The notes under the pieces were generated by a model. That model made no database searches. It saw nothing but the letters and a program-made list of their open reading frames with translations, and was not told where the DNA came from. Below, one piece after another: positions 18,510 to 27,703 of a stretch of 64,000 bases of DNA (the first letter of the stretch is position 1; each line of letters begins with the position of its first letter). A program made the position numbers and the translations under genes. Source of the stretch: Flavobacteriaceae bacterium (GTDB taxonomy: Bacteria; Bacteroidota; Bacteroidia; Flavobacteriales; Flavobacteriaceae). The stretch spans positions 1 through 64,000 of the forward strand of contig JABSPM010000110.1 in NCBI GenBank assembly GCA_013215095.1, written 5' to 3'.

Positions 18510-19527
18510 AGTTGTAGTAACAGGTGGTTTAGGGTTTATTGGTTCTCATACTGTGGTAGAATTACAAAACGAAGGATTTGAAGTTGTTATTATAGATGAT
18601 TTGTCTAATTCTACGCTAGAAACCTTAGATAGAATTACTTCTATAACTGGCAAAAAACCACAATTTGAAGAATTAGATCTTAAGAATAAATCAAAGGTAG
18701 AAGCCTTTTTTAAAACGCATTCAGATGTAAAAGGTGTTATTCATTTTGCGGCGAGTAAAGCGGTTGGTGAAAGTGTAGAAAAGCCATTGTTGTATTACGA
18801 AAATAATATTACTACTTTGGTTTATCTCCTAAAAACAATAGGGCAGTTGGAAAGTTCTAATTTTATTTTCAGTTCTTCTTGTACGGTTTATGGCCAGGCA
18901 GATGAGCTTCCAATTACAGAAAATGCACCAGTTAAAAAAGCAGAATCTCCTTATGGTAACACCAAACAAATTGGAGAAGAAATCATTAAAGATACTTGTC
19001 ATGTAGATGCAGATTTTAATGCGATATCATTACGATATTTTAATCCTATAGGTGCACATCCGAGTGCGAAGATTGGGGAGCTTCCTATAGGAGTGCCTCA
19101 AAATTTAGTGCCATTTATTACGCAAACAGCTATTGGACTTCGAGACCAATTATCTGTTTTTGGAGATGATTATCCTACCGATGATGGCACCTGTATCAGA
19201 GATTATATTCATGTAGTAGATTTGGCAAAAGCACATGTAGTGGCATTACAACGTTTATTGGTTAAAAGGAATACTACGAATTGTGAAACTTTTAATTTGG
19301 GTACAGGAACAGGAAGCTCTGTATTGGAGGTAATTCATGCCTTTGAGCGCGTTTCTGGAGAGAAGCTAAACTATGAAATTGCCCAACGTAGAGCTGGAGA
19401 TATTGTGTCTGCATATGCAGACACCACCAAAGCTAATGAGGTTTTGGGTTGGAAAGCAAAATCTACATTGGATGATGCCATGCGTTCTGCTTGGAAATGG
19501 GAACAGTTTATTAGAAAAAAAATATAG
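18502..19527 (+). CDS. galE: UDP-glucose 4-epimerase
   Basis: A 341-residue short-chain dehydrogenase/reductase of the extended type, interconverting UDP-glucose and UDP-galactose (or the N-acetyl forms). The NAD-binding GGLGFIG lies at 8-14. The catalytic triad is visible as SSSCTVYG (Ser near 125) and Tyr151/Lys155 in YGNTK. The GalE blocks ISLRYFNPIGAHPS, GTCIRDYIHVVDLAKAH and RRAGDIVSAYADTTKA are present. It overlaps the upstream aminotransferase gene by 8 nt. Length is normal for the family. Confidence 0.95.
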   Translation: MDKVVVTGGLGFIGSHTVVELQNEGFEVVIIDDLSNSTLETLDRITSITGKKPQFEELDLKNKSKVEAFFKTHSDVKGVIHFAASKAVGESVEKPLLYYENNITTLVYLLKTIGQLESSNFIFSSSCTVYGQADELPITENAPVKKAESPYGNTKQIGEEIIKDTCHVDADFNAISLRYFNPIGAHPSAKIGELPIGVPQNLVPFITQTAIGLRDQLSVFGDDYPTDDGTCIRDYIHVVDLAKAHVVALQRLLVKRNTTNCETFNLGTGTGSSVLEVIHAFERVSGEKLNYEIAQRRAGDIVSAYADTTKANEVLGWKAKSTLDDAMRSAWKWEQFIRKKI

Positions 19528-19712
19528 CACAACGAACATAAATATTGTACTTTAGCGTTGCTGTGCTATTTTGCAACGTATGACGTGTTTAAACTTTTGG
19601 GTCTAAACAAAGGTAAAAACAAATCTAGCCCCTTAGTGTTGTGATAAGAGTCAATAGATTATAAAGGAAAAATCATCTTTTCTTTTACAGCACTTTTAAA
19701 TGGAAAATAGTA

Positions 19713-20228
19713 TTAGAGGCTTTCTTTTAGGTTTGGTTTTTGCTTTTTATAGTTGAGTATTGAAGCAATTAAGAGCAATATCATTCCAGAACTTACAGAA
19801 ATATCAGCACTATTAAAAATGCCGGTTCTGAGCACTCCGCCAAAATCTATATGCAAGAAATCTGTAACTTCTCCATATAAAAATCGGTCAAGTAAGTTTG
19901 CCAAGCCACCACCTATAATACAGCAGAATCCAATTAGAGATAACTGGTCCATGGCTTTATCTTTAAAGATATTCCTTAGGACAATACCTAGTACAATTAT
20001 AGGGACAATAAGAAGAAAAATTAATCTCGTAGTCCCGCTCAACTCACTTCCCATACCTAAAAAAGCACCAGTATTTTTGACATGATGTAGTGTGAAAACG
20101 TCTCCAATAATTGAAGATTCACTACCTATAATAACTTTTGCTTCAATCCATTTTTTAGAAATTTGGTCTAAAATAAAGTTAATTACAATAAGTGTTATTA
20201 TAAAAACACTGCGTTTAGAAAGTTTCAT
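19713..20228 (-). CDS. lspA: Prolipoprotein signal peptidase (signal peptidase II)
   Basis: A 171-residue inner-membrane aspartyl protease that removes signal peptides from diacylated prolipoproteins. Four hydrophobic segments are visible. The catalytic aspartates are in GGGLANLLDRF and FNSADISVS, matching the conserved family blocks, and NTGAFLGMG is the third conserved block. It follows fabD with a one-base stop/start overlap (TAATG), suggesting coupled translation. It has clear clients here, such as the SusD-like and other lipoproteins. Confidence 0.95.
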   Translation of the reverse strand: MKLSKRSVFIITLIVINFILDQISKKWIEAKVIIGSESSIIGDVFTLHHVKNTGAFLGMGSELSGTTRLIFLLIVPIIVLGIVLRNIFKDKAMDQLSLIGFCCIIGGGLANLLDRFLYGEVTDFLHIDFGGVLRTGIFNSADISVSSGMILLLIASILNYKKQKPNLKESL

Positions 20229-21121
20229 TATGCTTCAGCTTGAAAGGTTGCAGAAGCGGTTTGTGCTTCTCTGTTAATTTTCCTTACCAGTCCTTGCAAT
20301 ACTTTACCTGGACCAACCTCGGTAAATAAGGTAGCGCCATCAGTAATCATTTTTTGTACAGACTGTGTCCATCGCACAGGCGCAGTTAATTGTGAGATTA
20401 AGTTTGTCTTAATTTCAGTTTCATCTACAATTGCACTTGCAGTCACGTTTTGGTAAATAGGACAGTTAGGTTTGCTAAAATGAGTGGCTTCTATAGCGGC
20501 TGCCAGTTCTTCTCTTGCAGGTTCCATTAAGGGCGAATGGAAAGCACCACCAACAGGCAGCACTAATGCACGGCGCGCACCTTCAGCTTTTAATGTTTCG
20601 CAAGCCGCATTAATGGCTTCAACTTCCCCAGAAATCACCAATTGTCCAGGGCAATTATAATTTGCAGCAACAACAATACCTTTAGTGGATTCACATACAT
20701 GTTCTACAAGAGCGTCTTCTAATCCTAAAACCGCAGCCATTGTGCTAGCTTCCAGCTCACAGGCTTTTTGCATGGCTAGAGCTCTTTGAGAAACCAATTT
20801 TAAGCCGTCTTCAAAAGACAAAGTGCCATTGGCAACTAAGGCTGAAAATTCTCCTAAAGAATGCCCAGCAACCATATCTGGTTTGAAAGTGTCACCTAAG
20901 GTTTTAGCTAAAATAACAGAATGTAAGAAAATTGCAGGTTGTGTAACTTTAGTTTGTTTTAAAGCTTCGGCAGACCCTTCGAACATAGTGTCTGTAATAG
21001 AGAATCCTAAGATGTCATTGGCATTTTCGAAGAGTTCTTGCGCCAAACTTGAATTTTCATAAAGGTCTAATCCCATTCCTGAAAATTGAGCACCTTGGCC
21101 TGGAAAAATATATGCGTTCAT
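20228..21121 (-). CDS. fabD: Malonyl-CoA:acyl carrier protein transacylase
   Basis: A 297-residue enzyme that loads malonate onto acyl carrier protein for fatty-acid synthesis. The N-terminal FPGQGAQFSGMG oxyanion region, the nucleophile Ser88 in GHSLGE, and the histidine in GGAFHSPLM are all visible, with NCPGQLVISG in between. It has the usual length and no fused domains. On the minus strand it is followed directly by lspA. A likely -7 element TATTTTTG lies 23-30 bp upstream of its start (21144-21151 on the complementary strand). Confidence 0.96.
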   Translation of the reverse strand: MNAYIFPGQGAQFSGMGLDLYENSSLAQELFENANDILGFSITDTMFEGSAEALKQTKVTQPAIFLHSVILAKTLGDTFKPDMVAGHSLGEFSALVANGTLSFEDGLKLVSQRALAMQKACELEASTMAAVLGLEDALVEHVCESTKGIVVAANYNCPGQLVISGEVEAINAACETLKAEGARRALVLPVGGAFHSPLMEPAREELAAAIEATHFSKPNCPIYQNVTASAIVDETEIKTNLISQLTAPVRWTQSVQKMITDGATLFTEVGPGKVLQGLVRKINREAQTASATFQAEA

Positions 21122-21226
21122 GTGGTTTTAAATTTTAATGTGGCAAAAATAGGGATTATTTTTTACTATTTGGATGCTAATAAAAAGTGAAAGCATTTAT
21201 CCTATTTACAACATCTCTCATGCATT

Positions 21227-22019
21227 TTATTGGCTGCCATTTTTGTAGATAAAAATCATTTTGTTTTCAAAGGTTGTATTGCCCGCAATATTGCTAATGT
21301 CTCCGTTTTTGGATATATTAAATCTTGTACCTGTTGAGAAAAGCACTGAGTATTCTAGAATATATGCAAAGGTTTCTAGAAACTCACTGTGCATTTGTAT
21401 GTAAAACGCATCATATTCAAAGCTTAATAAATTTTGAATTGTGCCATGAATTACGTTCGTCTCGTGTAAATGTTCTGGATTGTTCTTATGAAATACCTGA
21501 TAAGCTTCTTCTAGAATTGAATTTTTAAAGTCTACACCATATTTCTTTATCTATCTTTTTATTTAGATATCAGCACATTCATTATCGTGACATTTGAGAC
21601 AAACAGAACCTAAATATTCCTCTACCGAAATATTGTCTTTTTTAAAATTTCAGCAACATCATAAGTGAAAAATTGATGATGGTCGATGCCGTTTTGATAA
21701 AATAAGGTTAGTTTGTTTTTGTTGATGTCAAAAATAGTGCTGTTAGTTTCGTTTAAACAAATGGCTTCTTGAGTTAAATTTTTATGAGTTATACCTTTTT
21801 CCATTTGAAAGTACCGCAAAAGAAAATATGATTTTATTCTTTATACTGAAAGAGAAAGGAAAAAAGGGCGTTTTATTCAAGTAATTTCAAATGGAAAAGG
21901 GTATTAGGATTGAATGTGTCTTGATTCTTGCAGTTAGTAAAGAGTAGTAAACTAACTAAAGATAGAAGTGTAAGTTTTATTACACTGAACGGTATTGATC
22001 TATTATTTGTTCTTAGCAA
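21227..22019 (-). pseudogene. Decayed lipoprotein-like gene region with frameshifts and stops
   Basis: On the minus strand a short frame from TTG at 22019 encodes a lipoprotein signal (IKLTLLSLVSLLLFTNCKNQ) and stops at 21873. From 21819 a frame reads MEKGITHKNLTQEAICLNET and ends with DVAEILKKTIFR. Moving one base at an A-run continues sense as NISVEEYLGSVCLKCHDNEC and ADI, then two stops, then in the same frame YGVDFKNSILEEAYQVFHKN to FENKMIFIYKNGSQ at 21227. The last part has no start codon. These fit one decayed exported protein of about 200 residues, or two. No known family was recognised. Confidence 0.5.
21791..21904. repeat. Imperfect 24-bp inverted repeat inside a decayed gene
   Basis: Positions 21791-21814 and 21881-21904 are reverse complements with 22 of 24 matches; the shared core is TTTCAAATGGAAAA. 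The first arm covers the ATG of the MEKGITHK frame and the second lies at the end of the lipoprotein-signal frame. It may reflect the rearrangement that broke this gene. Confidence 0.6.
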
Positions 22020-22027
22020 GATTGTTG

Positions 22028-22512
22028 CTACAAGCCAATAATTGAGGCTTCAGCACAACGTTCTCCGTCCATAGCAGCAGAAATGATTCCGCCTGCATAT
22101 CCACCACCTTCACCACAAGGGAAAAGATTGTGTATTTCGGGATGTTCTAATCTTTCATTCCTAGGAATGTTTACAGGAGAAGATGTACGAGATTCTACAC
22201 CAATTATATTGGCTTCTTCCGTATAGAAACCTCTCATTTTTTGGTCAAAAGCAGTAAAGCCTTTTCGTAATCGACTTCCAATAAAATTTGGAAATAAGGA
22301 GTGTAATGGCGCCGATTTTAAACCTGGTTGATATGATGTGTCATTAAGCGAAGTCGACAAATCGCCTTCAACAAAATCTGTTAAGCGTTGTGCAGGAGCA
22401 ATTTGACGTCTTCCACCAGCAGTAAATGCCAAACGCTCAAAGCTTTTTTGAGAAGAATATCGTTTCCCTTTTCTTCTTTAAGTGTTATACGTAGCTGAAT
22501 CTCTTTTACCAT
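22028..22512 (-). pseudogene. Internally deleted FAD-dependent dehydrogenase
   Basis: ATG at 22510-22512 on the minus strand begins MVKEIQLRITLKEEKGNDIL, which is the normal beginning of the flavobacterial NAD(FAD)-utilising dehydrogenase family of about 520 residues. After about 25 codons the frame breaks near 22440. The next sense, FERLAFTAGGRRQIAPAQRL, is already in the last quarter of that family and runs to its usual end with FPCGEGGGYAGGIISAAMDG and a stop at 22028. The whole FAD-binding N-terminal half and middle are missing. This is a deletion of roughly 1.1 kb with a frameshift at the join. Confidence 0.8.
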
Positions 22513-22560
22513 AATGCGAAATTAGACAATATTTAAGTGAAAGTTATTGTAAACTTAACT

Positions 22561-23481
22561 TTATCGTCGTTCGTAAGTGATAAAGGAATAGGCGTAGTTA
22601 TGTTTATCGTCTTTTTCGTGAAGTACATTTTCTGTTTCTTTCCAAACAGACATGTCTATTTTAGGGAAGAAGGTGTCTGCTTCAAATTCGTGATGCACAC
22701 GAGTCAATTCAATTTTATCAGCAAATGTCATGGCTTCTCTGTAGATTTCTCCACCACCAATAATAAAAGGCTGTTTGTCGCTTTTAGCAGCATCAAGGGC
22801 GTCAGCTAAAGTATTAACAATAATCACGCCTTCTGGTGCTTTGTAATTTTCTTGACGGGTAATTACAATATGAGTTCTATTGGGTAGAGGTTTTGGGAAG
22901 CTTTCAAACGTCTTACGCCCCATAATGATGTGGTGATTAGAGGTTAAGGTTTTAAAGCGTTTCAGGTCATTACTCAAATGCCAAATTAATTGATTATCCT
23001 TGCCTATCGCATCGTTTTCCGCAGCGGCAACTATAAGGGTCAATTCAAAGTGTTTGTTTTGCTTGTTATTACTGTATTTTCTGTTCTTTGCTTCATTTTG
23101 TGCAATTTGTGTTTCTTCTTTGATAAGGTTTTGTTTGAGTTGCTCTATACGCTCATGTTGCTTAGCAACGAGTTTAGCGAGTTGGGCTTTTTCCCAGTCT
23201 TTTCCCATAAATTTATGTGTAACAAAGACATTAAAAAAATGATAAATAAATAAGAATAACCATCCAAGTATGGCAAAAACAAACCAATCGGTTTCTAAAA
23301 TTTTAAAATCGTTGCCAAAACCTAGTCCTATATTAAACAGTATGAAGAAAAGACTACCGATAAGAAATATTACAAAGTGGATGTAAAGTCTTTTTTTCTG
23401 CTTAATACGCTGCTGCGCATGCTCTATGAGTGCCAGTTGGTCTTTGTCAATTTGTGGTGTTTTTTTTTTTCTTTCAAACAT
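22561..23481 (-). CDS. folA: Dihydrofolate reductase with N-terminal 2TM domain
   Basis: A 306-residue fusion. Residues 1-92 form a 2TM domain: basic start, membrane helices at about 33-51 and 64-88, and the VFVTHKFMGKDW block. A charged, probably coiled-coil linker covers about 93-140. Residues 145-306 are a full dihydrofolate reductase: IVAAAENDAIGKDNQLIWHL, catalytic Asp172 in SNDLKRFK, IIMGRKTFESFPKPLPNR and FIIGGGEIYREAM. It makes tetrahydrofolate, needed by the thymidylate synthase encoded just upstream. The linker and both parts are in one uninterrupted frame, so DHFR would be tethered at the membrane. Confidence 0.93.
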   Translation of the reverse strand: MFERKKKTPQIDKDQLALIEHAQQRIKQKKRLYIHFVIFLIGSLFFILFNIGLGFGNDFKILETDWFVFAILGWLFLFIYHFFNVFVTHKFMGKDWEKAQLAKLVAKQHERIEQLKQNLIKEETQIAQNEAKNRKYSNNKQNKHFELTLIVAAAENDAIGKDNQLIWHLSNDLKRFKTLTSNHHIIMGRKTFESFPKPLPNRTHIVITRQENYKAPEGVIIVNTLADALDAAKSDKQPFIIGGGEIYREAMTFADKIELTRVHHEFEADTFFPKIDMSVWKETENVLHEKDDKHNYAYSFITYERR

Positions 23482-23642
23482 ATTTTAAATATCAGTAGTG
23501 GTAAAGTTACTATTTTTCGCAAAGGTAATAGCGTTATTTTGATAATGAAATCCTATAATTCTAAATTTGCCTGTAGTGGACATTTAAAACACAACGCATA
23601 ATTGTTCTCCGTTTGCAGAGCTACCAAGTATTTTTTAAGATA

Positions 23643-24479
23643 TTAAACAGCTACAGCACCTTTAATATGTGGGTGTGATTTATAGTTGTCTAAAGTAAAA
23701 TCTTCAAATTTGAAATCAAAAATATTTTTAATATCTGGATTTAAAATCATTTGTGGTAGCGGATGCGGTGCTCTTGAGAGTTGTAATTCTAGTTGTTCTA
23801 AATGATTGTTGTAAATATGTGCATCTCCAAAAGTGTGGATGAATTCACCAGGTTGATATCCACAAACTTGTGCCATCATCATAGTTAATAAAGCATAAGA
23901 AGCAATGTTAAAAGGAACGCCTAAAAAGATATCAGCACTACGTTGATAGAGTTGACAAGACAGTTTGCCATCGGCAACATAGAATTGAAAAAAGGCATGG
24001 CAAGGCGGTAAAGCAGCTTTACTGTTAGCTACGTTTTGGCTAAAGGATATTGAAGTATCAGGGAGTACTGAGGGATTCCAAGCAGAAACAAGCATACGCC
24101 TACTGTTTGGATTATGCTTTAAGCTATCTATAACGTCTTTTATTTGATCAATCTCATCATCGTTCCAATTGCGCCATTGCTTACCATAAACTGGTCCTAA
24201 GTCGCCGTTTTCATCTGCCCAGTCGTTCCAAATTTTTACACCATTTTTAGTGAGGTAATTTATATTGGTATCGCCTTTTAAGAACCATAATAATTCATAT
24301 ATGATAGACTTAAGGTGTAACTTTTTTGTAGTTACCATTGGGAAACCTTCACTTAGGTCAAATCGCATTTGATAGCCAAAAACACTTTTGGTTCCTGTTC
24401 CTGTTCTATCGCCTTTTTCATTTCCGTTGTCTAAAACGTGTTGTACTAAATCTAAATATTGTTTCATGTCATATTTCAA
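23643..24479 (-). CDS. thyA: Thymidylate synthase
   Basis: A 278-residue ThyA that converts dUMP to dTMP with methylene-tetrahydrofolate. The nucleophile Cys160 lies in [13 protein letters not shown]. Other blocks are [32 protein letters not shown] and [15 protein letters not shown], and the C-terminus HIKGAVAV closes the active site. It has about 14 residues more than the E. coli enzyme, between the WNPS block and the catalytic Cys. folA follows 161 bp downstream on the same strand, pairing the enzyme that makes dihydrofolate with the one that recycles it. Confidence 0.97.
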   Translation of the reverse strand: MKYDMKQYLDLVQHVLDNGNEKGDRTGTGTKSVFGYQMRFDLSEGFPMVTTKKLHLKSIIYELLWFLKGDTNINYLTKNGVKIWNDWADENGDLGPVYGKQWRNWNDDEIDQIKDVIDSLKHNPNSRRMLVSAWNPSVLPDTSISFSQNVANSKAALPPCHAFFQFYVADGKLSCQLYQRSADIFLGVPFNIASYALLTMMMAQVCGYQPGEFIHTFGDAHIYNNHLEQLELQLSRAPHPLPQMILNPDIKNIFDFKFEDFTLDNYKSHPHIKGAVAV

Positions 24480-24591
24480 ATAATGAGGGACTCATTAAAT
24501 TAAACGTTCAATTTTAATGGAATTAAAAGTAAAAAAAAGCTCCCTACCAAAAGGCTTGATGCTGAGGTATTATTTAAAAGTTATTAACGGT

Positions 24592-25986
24592 TTATCCTAT
24601 AATCATCCCTGCAATGGTGGCAGACATTAAAGAGGCAATGGTTCCGCCAATAAGCGCTTTCATTCCAAACTCGGATAAAGTTTTTCTTTGTGATGGGGCT
24701 AATGAGCCTATCCCTCCAATTTGTATACCGATCGAAGCAAAGTTTGCAAATCCACATAACATATAGGTTGCCATTATGATAGATTTTTCGCAGTTGAGAT
24801 GAATAGCATTTGTAGCATTTTTGAGTTCCGCCAATTGAATATAACCTACAAACTCACTTGCAGCTAATTTAATTCCGAGTAATTGTCCCATAAGTGCCAT
24901 GTCTTCAATTGCAATGCCAATAAGCCACATCAACGGTGCAAAAATATAGCCCAAAATAAATTCGAGAGATAGCTCTGTGTAAACAGTGTTTGAGGCAATC
25001 CAAGTGTTAATGCCAGTAATGCTTCCCACTTTGAGGAAACCATAATTTATCATCGCAATAAATGCTACAAATACTAAAAGCATGGCACCAACATTTACAG
25101 CAAGGCGTAGGCCTTCTGTAGTACCGTTGGCAATAGCATCCAAGATGTTAGAACCGATTTTTTCTGTAGAAACATTAACATCGGTATTTATAGCTTCGGT
25201 TTGTGGGTATAACATTTTTGAAATTACAATCGCACCAGGAGCTGCCATTACCGAAGCGGCTAATAAATGCTTGGCATATTGTAAGCGTAAAACAGGGTCG
25301 TCACCACCTAAAAAACCTATATATGCAGCTAAAACAGCACCAGCTACAGTTGCCATACCACCAATCATAACTAAGAGCATTTCGGATTTATTCATTTTCT
25401 CCAAATATGCTTTGATTAATAGCGGTGCTTCGGTTTGTCCCAAAAAAATATTACCAGCAACACTTAAGCTTTCTGCGCCAGAAATTTTGAGAAGTTTGGA
25501 CAAGAGCCACCCGAAAGCTTTAACTAATTTTTGTATGATACCTAAATAAAATAAAACCGACGTTAATGCAGAGAAAAAGATAATTGTAGGTAGAACTTGA
25601 AATGCAAAAATAAAACCAAAGGTGTCCATGTCAACGACTAGCCCCTCAAACAAGAACTTACTTCCTGCTCTTGTAAAATCTAAGACTTTGACAAATAAAC
25701 TACCTACAATTTCAAAGGCTTTTTGTACAAAAGTAACTTTTAAAACACCAATAGCTATAATCAGTTGAAATCCTAATCCAATACCCACTGTTTTCCAATT
25801 TATTGCTTTTTTATTGCTGCTAAATAGGTAAGCGATTGCTACAAGAGTTATCATTCCGAGAAAACCACGTCCAAAGCTTTCTAATGAAAAACCTTGACTG
25901 GGTAAAATATCTGAAGCGACCTCTTGAGCGTATGATGTGGTAATTCCTGAAAAAAGAGCTGCAATACCGAAGATTGTTTTTTTCAT
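24592..25986 (-). CDS. Concentrative nucleoside transporter (NupC/CNT family)
   Basis: A 464-residue inner-membrane nucleoside/cation symporter. About ten hydrophobic segments are visible, with family blocks SLSVAGNIFLGQTEAPLLIK and EDMALMGQLLGIKLAASEFV. It has an N-terminal signal-like segment ending TTSYAQ followed by about 20 polar residues before the first transporter helix, which gives an exported N-terminus not seen in NupC of E. coli. It sits between thyA and a nuclease gene, and 11 bp after the latter, so it belongs to the same minus-strand unit and fits nucleoside salvage. Confidence 0.93.
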   Translation of the reverse strand: MKKTIFGIAALFSGITTSYAQEVASDILPSQGFSLESFGRGFLGMITLVAIAYLFSSNKKAINWKTVGIGLGFQLIIAIGVLKVTFVQKAFEIVGSLFVKVLDFTRAGSKFLFEGLVVDMDTFGFIFAFQVLPTIIFFSALTSVLFYLGIIQKLVKAFGWLLSKLLKISGAESLSVAGNIFLGQTEAPLLIKAYLEKMNKSEMLLVMIGGMATVAGAVLAAYIGFLGGDDPVLRLQYAKHLLAASVMAAPGAIVISKMLYPQTEAINTDVNVSTEKIGSNILDAIANGTTEGLRLAVNVGAMLLVFVAFIAMINYGFLKVGSITGINTWIASNTVYTELSLEFILGYIFAPLMWLIGIAIEDMALMGQLLGIKLAASEFVGYIQLAELKNATNAIHLNCEKSIIMATYMLCGFANFASIGIQIGGIGSLAPSQRKTLSEFGMKALIGGTIASLMSATIAGMIIG

Positions 25987-25997
25987 AACGAAATGTT

Positions 25998-26612
25998 TTA
26001 TCGTTTAGAGATTTCGTCTCTGATTTTGGCTGCTGTTTCGTAGTCTTCATCAGCAACCGCTTGGTCGAGTTTAAGGTTGAGTTCTTCCAAGGTTTTGTTT
26101 GCGTAATCATCAGCTTCGTCCGAAATAGTTTCAACCGTATCATCAACTGCGTCATCTAAAATTAAATTGTCCTCAGAAACATTCTCTTGTTCTGGATTGA
26201 CTTTTAAATATATTCCGGCCTTATCTAATATGTTTTTGTAAGTAAAAATAGGTGAGTCAAACCGAAGTGCTAAAGCGATAGCGTCACTAGTTCGAGCGTC
26301 AATAATTTCTTCAATTTTATCGGATTCGCAGATTAAACTCGAGTAAAATACACCATCTACCAATTTGTGAATGATTACTTGTTTGATAACAATATCAAAA
26401 CGGTCTGCGAAGTTTTTAAATAAGTCGTGTGTAAGTGGTCTTGGGGGTTTAATTTCTTTTTCTAAAGCAATAGCAATAGCTTGAGCTTCAAATGCCCCAA
26501 TGACGATAGGTAATTTTCTGTCTCCATCAACTTCACTAAGTATAAGTGCATAAGCACCATTTTGGGTTTGGCTATAGGAAATACCTTTTATATTTAGACG
26601 AACTAGACTCAT
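25998..26612 (-). CDS. Bifunctional nuclease family (DUF151) protein with UVR tail
   Basis: A 204-residue protein. Residues 1-140 are the BFN/DUF151 domain, with GAFEAQAIAIALEKEIKPPR and the block ICESDKIEEIIDARTSDAIALALR. An acidic linker follows, and residues 172-204 match a UVR motif (LEELNLKLDQAVADEDYETA), the helical hairpin used by UvrB to touch UvrC. Nuclease activity is known for plant homologues of the domain, while bacterial members are mostly uncharacterised. It is placed between etfA and the nucleoside transporter. Confidence 0.88.
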   Translation of the reverse strand: MSLVRLNIKGISYSQTQNGAYALILSEVDGDRKLPIVIGAFEAQAIAIALEKEIKPPRPLTHDLFKNFADRFDIVIKQVIIHKLVDGVFYSSLICESDKIEEIIDARTSDAIALALRFDSPIFTYKNILDKAGIYLKVNPEQENVSEDNLILDDAVDDTVETISDEADDYANKTLEELNLKLDQAVADEDYETAAKIRDEISKR

Positions 26613-26723
26613 AATAATTAAAACACAAAGAACTGTTTAAATTTGGACTTTACCAAACTACTATTGGTAGTTTTTAAGATAGAGTAATTTAAACAGTCCT
26701 TTTCTAACTACAAGTTAAAAAAA

Positions 26724-27680
26724 TTATGCGTTTTGAGCCTTAAAGGCCTTTAATTTTTCTATTAATTGTGGAACTACTTCAAAAGCATCACCAACAATGC
26801 CGTAATCGGCAGACTTAAAGAAAGGTGCTTCTGGGTCTGTATTTATGACTACTTTTACCTTAGAGGCATTAACACCAGCCAAATGCTGAATTGCTCCAGA
26901 AATTCCAATAGCAATATAAAGGTTAGATGCTACGGGTTTACCTGTTTGCCCAACGTGCTCACCATGAGGACGCCATCCTAAGTCAGACACGGGTTTAGAA
27001 CATGCTGTTGCAGCTCCTAAAACGTCTGCTAATTCTTCTACCAACCCCCAATTTTCTGGGCCTTTTAATCCTCTACCACCAGACACGACAACATCGGCAT
27101 CTGCAATAGTTACCTTATCTGTTGCCTTATCTACAGACTGTACTGTAACATTAGATGTAGTAATTGCAGGTGAAAAGTCTTCTTTTGTAGCGCTCGCTGG
27201 ATGTTCTACAAGTCCAAATGCATTGCTAGAAACTCCAACGATTTTTACATCTGTAGTAATTTCGGTATGGTTGAATGCTTTGTTGGTAAAGGCTGTACGT
27301 TTTACAGTAAATGGCGCAATACTTTCTGGTATTGCCACCACGTTAGAGGCGAATCCTGCGTTTAGGTTCACTGCTAACATTGGCGCTATATATTTACTGT
27401 CTGCAGAAGAACTTAATACCACCACTTGGGCACCTTCTTTTTCTGTTGCTTGTTTTACGATATCTGCATAAACGTTAGCATCAAAACCTTCTGAATGCGC
27501 AACGTTTAATACTTTATCTACACCATATTTTCCTAGTTCAGAAACATCAGAAGCATTAAACGCTACTGCTGTTACTGTTGTATTCATTTGATTTGCTAAG
27601 GCTTTTGCATAAGAAGCAACTTCAAGTGCCCCTTTTTTAAATGTGCCATTATCGGATTCTGTATAAACTAAAACTGACAT
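26724..27680 (-). CDS. etfA: Electron transfer flavoprotein subunit alpha
   Basis: A 318-residue ETF alpha subunit. The N-terminal domain pairs with EtfB. The C-terminal FAD domain has VVSGGRGLKGPENWGLVEEL, VGQTGKPVASNLYIAIGISG and the end block INTDPEAPFFKSADYGIVGD. The heterodimer takes electrons from acyl-CoA dehydrogenases and passes them towards the quinone pool. It follows etfB by 23 bp in an operon. Confidence 0.97.
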   Translation of the reverse strand: MSVLVYTESDNGTFKKGALEVASYAKALANQMNTTVTAVAFNASDVSELGKYGVDKVLNVAHSEGFDANVYADIVKQATEKEGAQVVVLSSSADSKYIAPMLAVNLNAGFASNVVAIPESIAPFTVKRTAFTNKAFNHTEITTDVKIVGVSSNAFGLVEHPASATKEDFSPAITTSNVTVQSVDKATDKVTIADADVVVSGGRGLKGPENWGLVEELADVLGAATACSKPVSDLGWRPHGEHVGQTGKPVASNLYIAIGISGAIQHLAGVNASKVKVVINTDPEAPFFKSADYGIVGDAFEVVPQLIEKLKAFKAQNA

Positions 27681-27703
27681 GTTTTTCTTTTTTAATACGT
27701 TAA

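Noticed and set aside
19528-19575. Imperfect hairpin after galE (AGCACAACG / CGTTGCTGTGCT)
   Set aside because: Arms pair only with a 3-nt bulge and there is no T run, so it was not called a terminator.
21325-21528. 67-codon plus-strand frame downstream of fabD
   Set aside because: The opposite strand carries better protein sense (end of the decayed exported protein).
21563-21620. CLKCH motif, formally a c-type haem site
   Set aside because: It lies in a decayed frame without the flanking features of a cytochrome; chance match is as likely.
25082-25549. 155-codon frame opposite the nucleoside transporter gene
   Set aside because: Antisense shadow of a conserved membrane protein; no start signal or family likeness.
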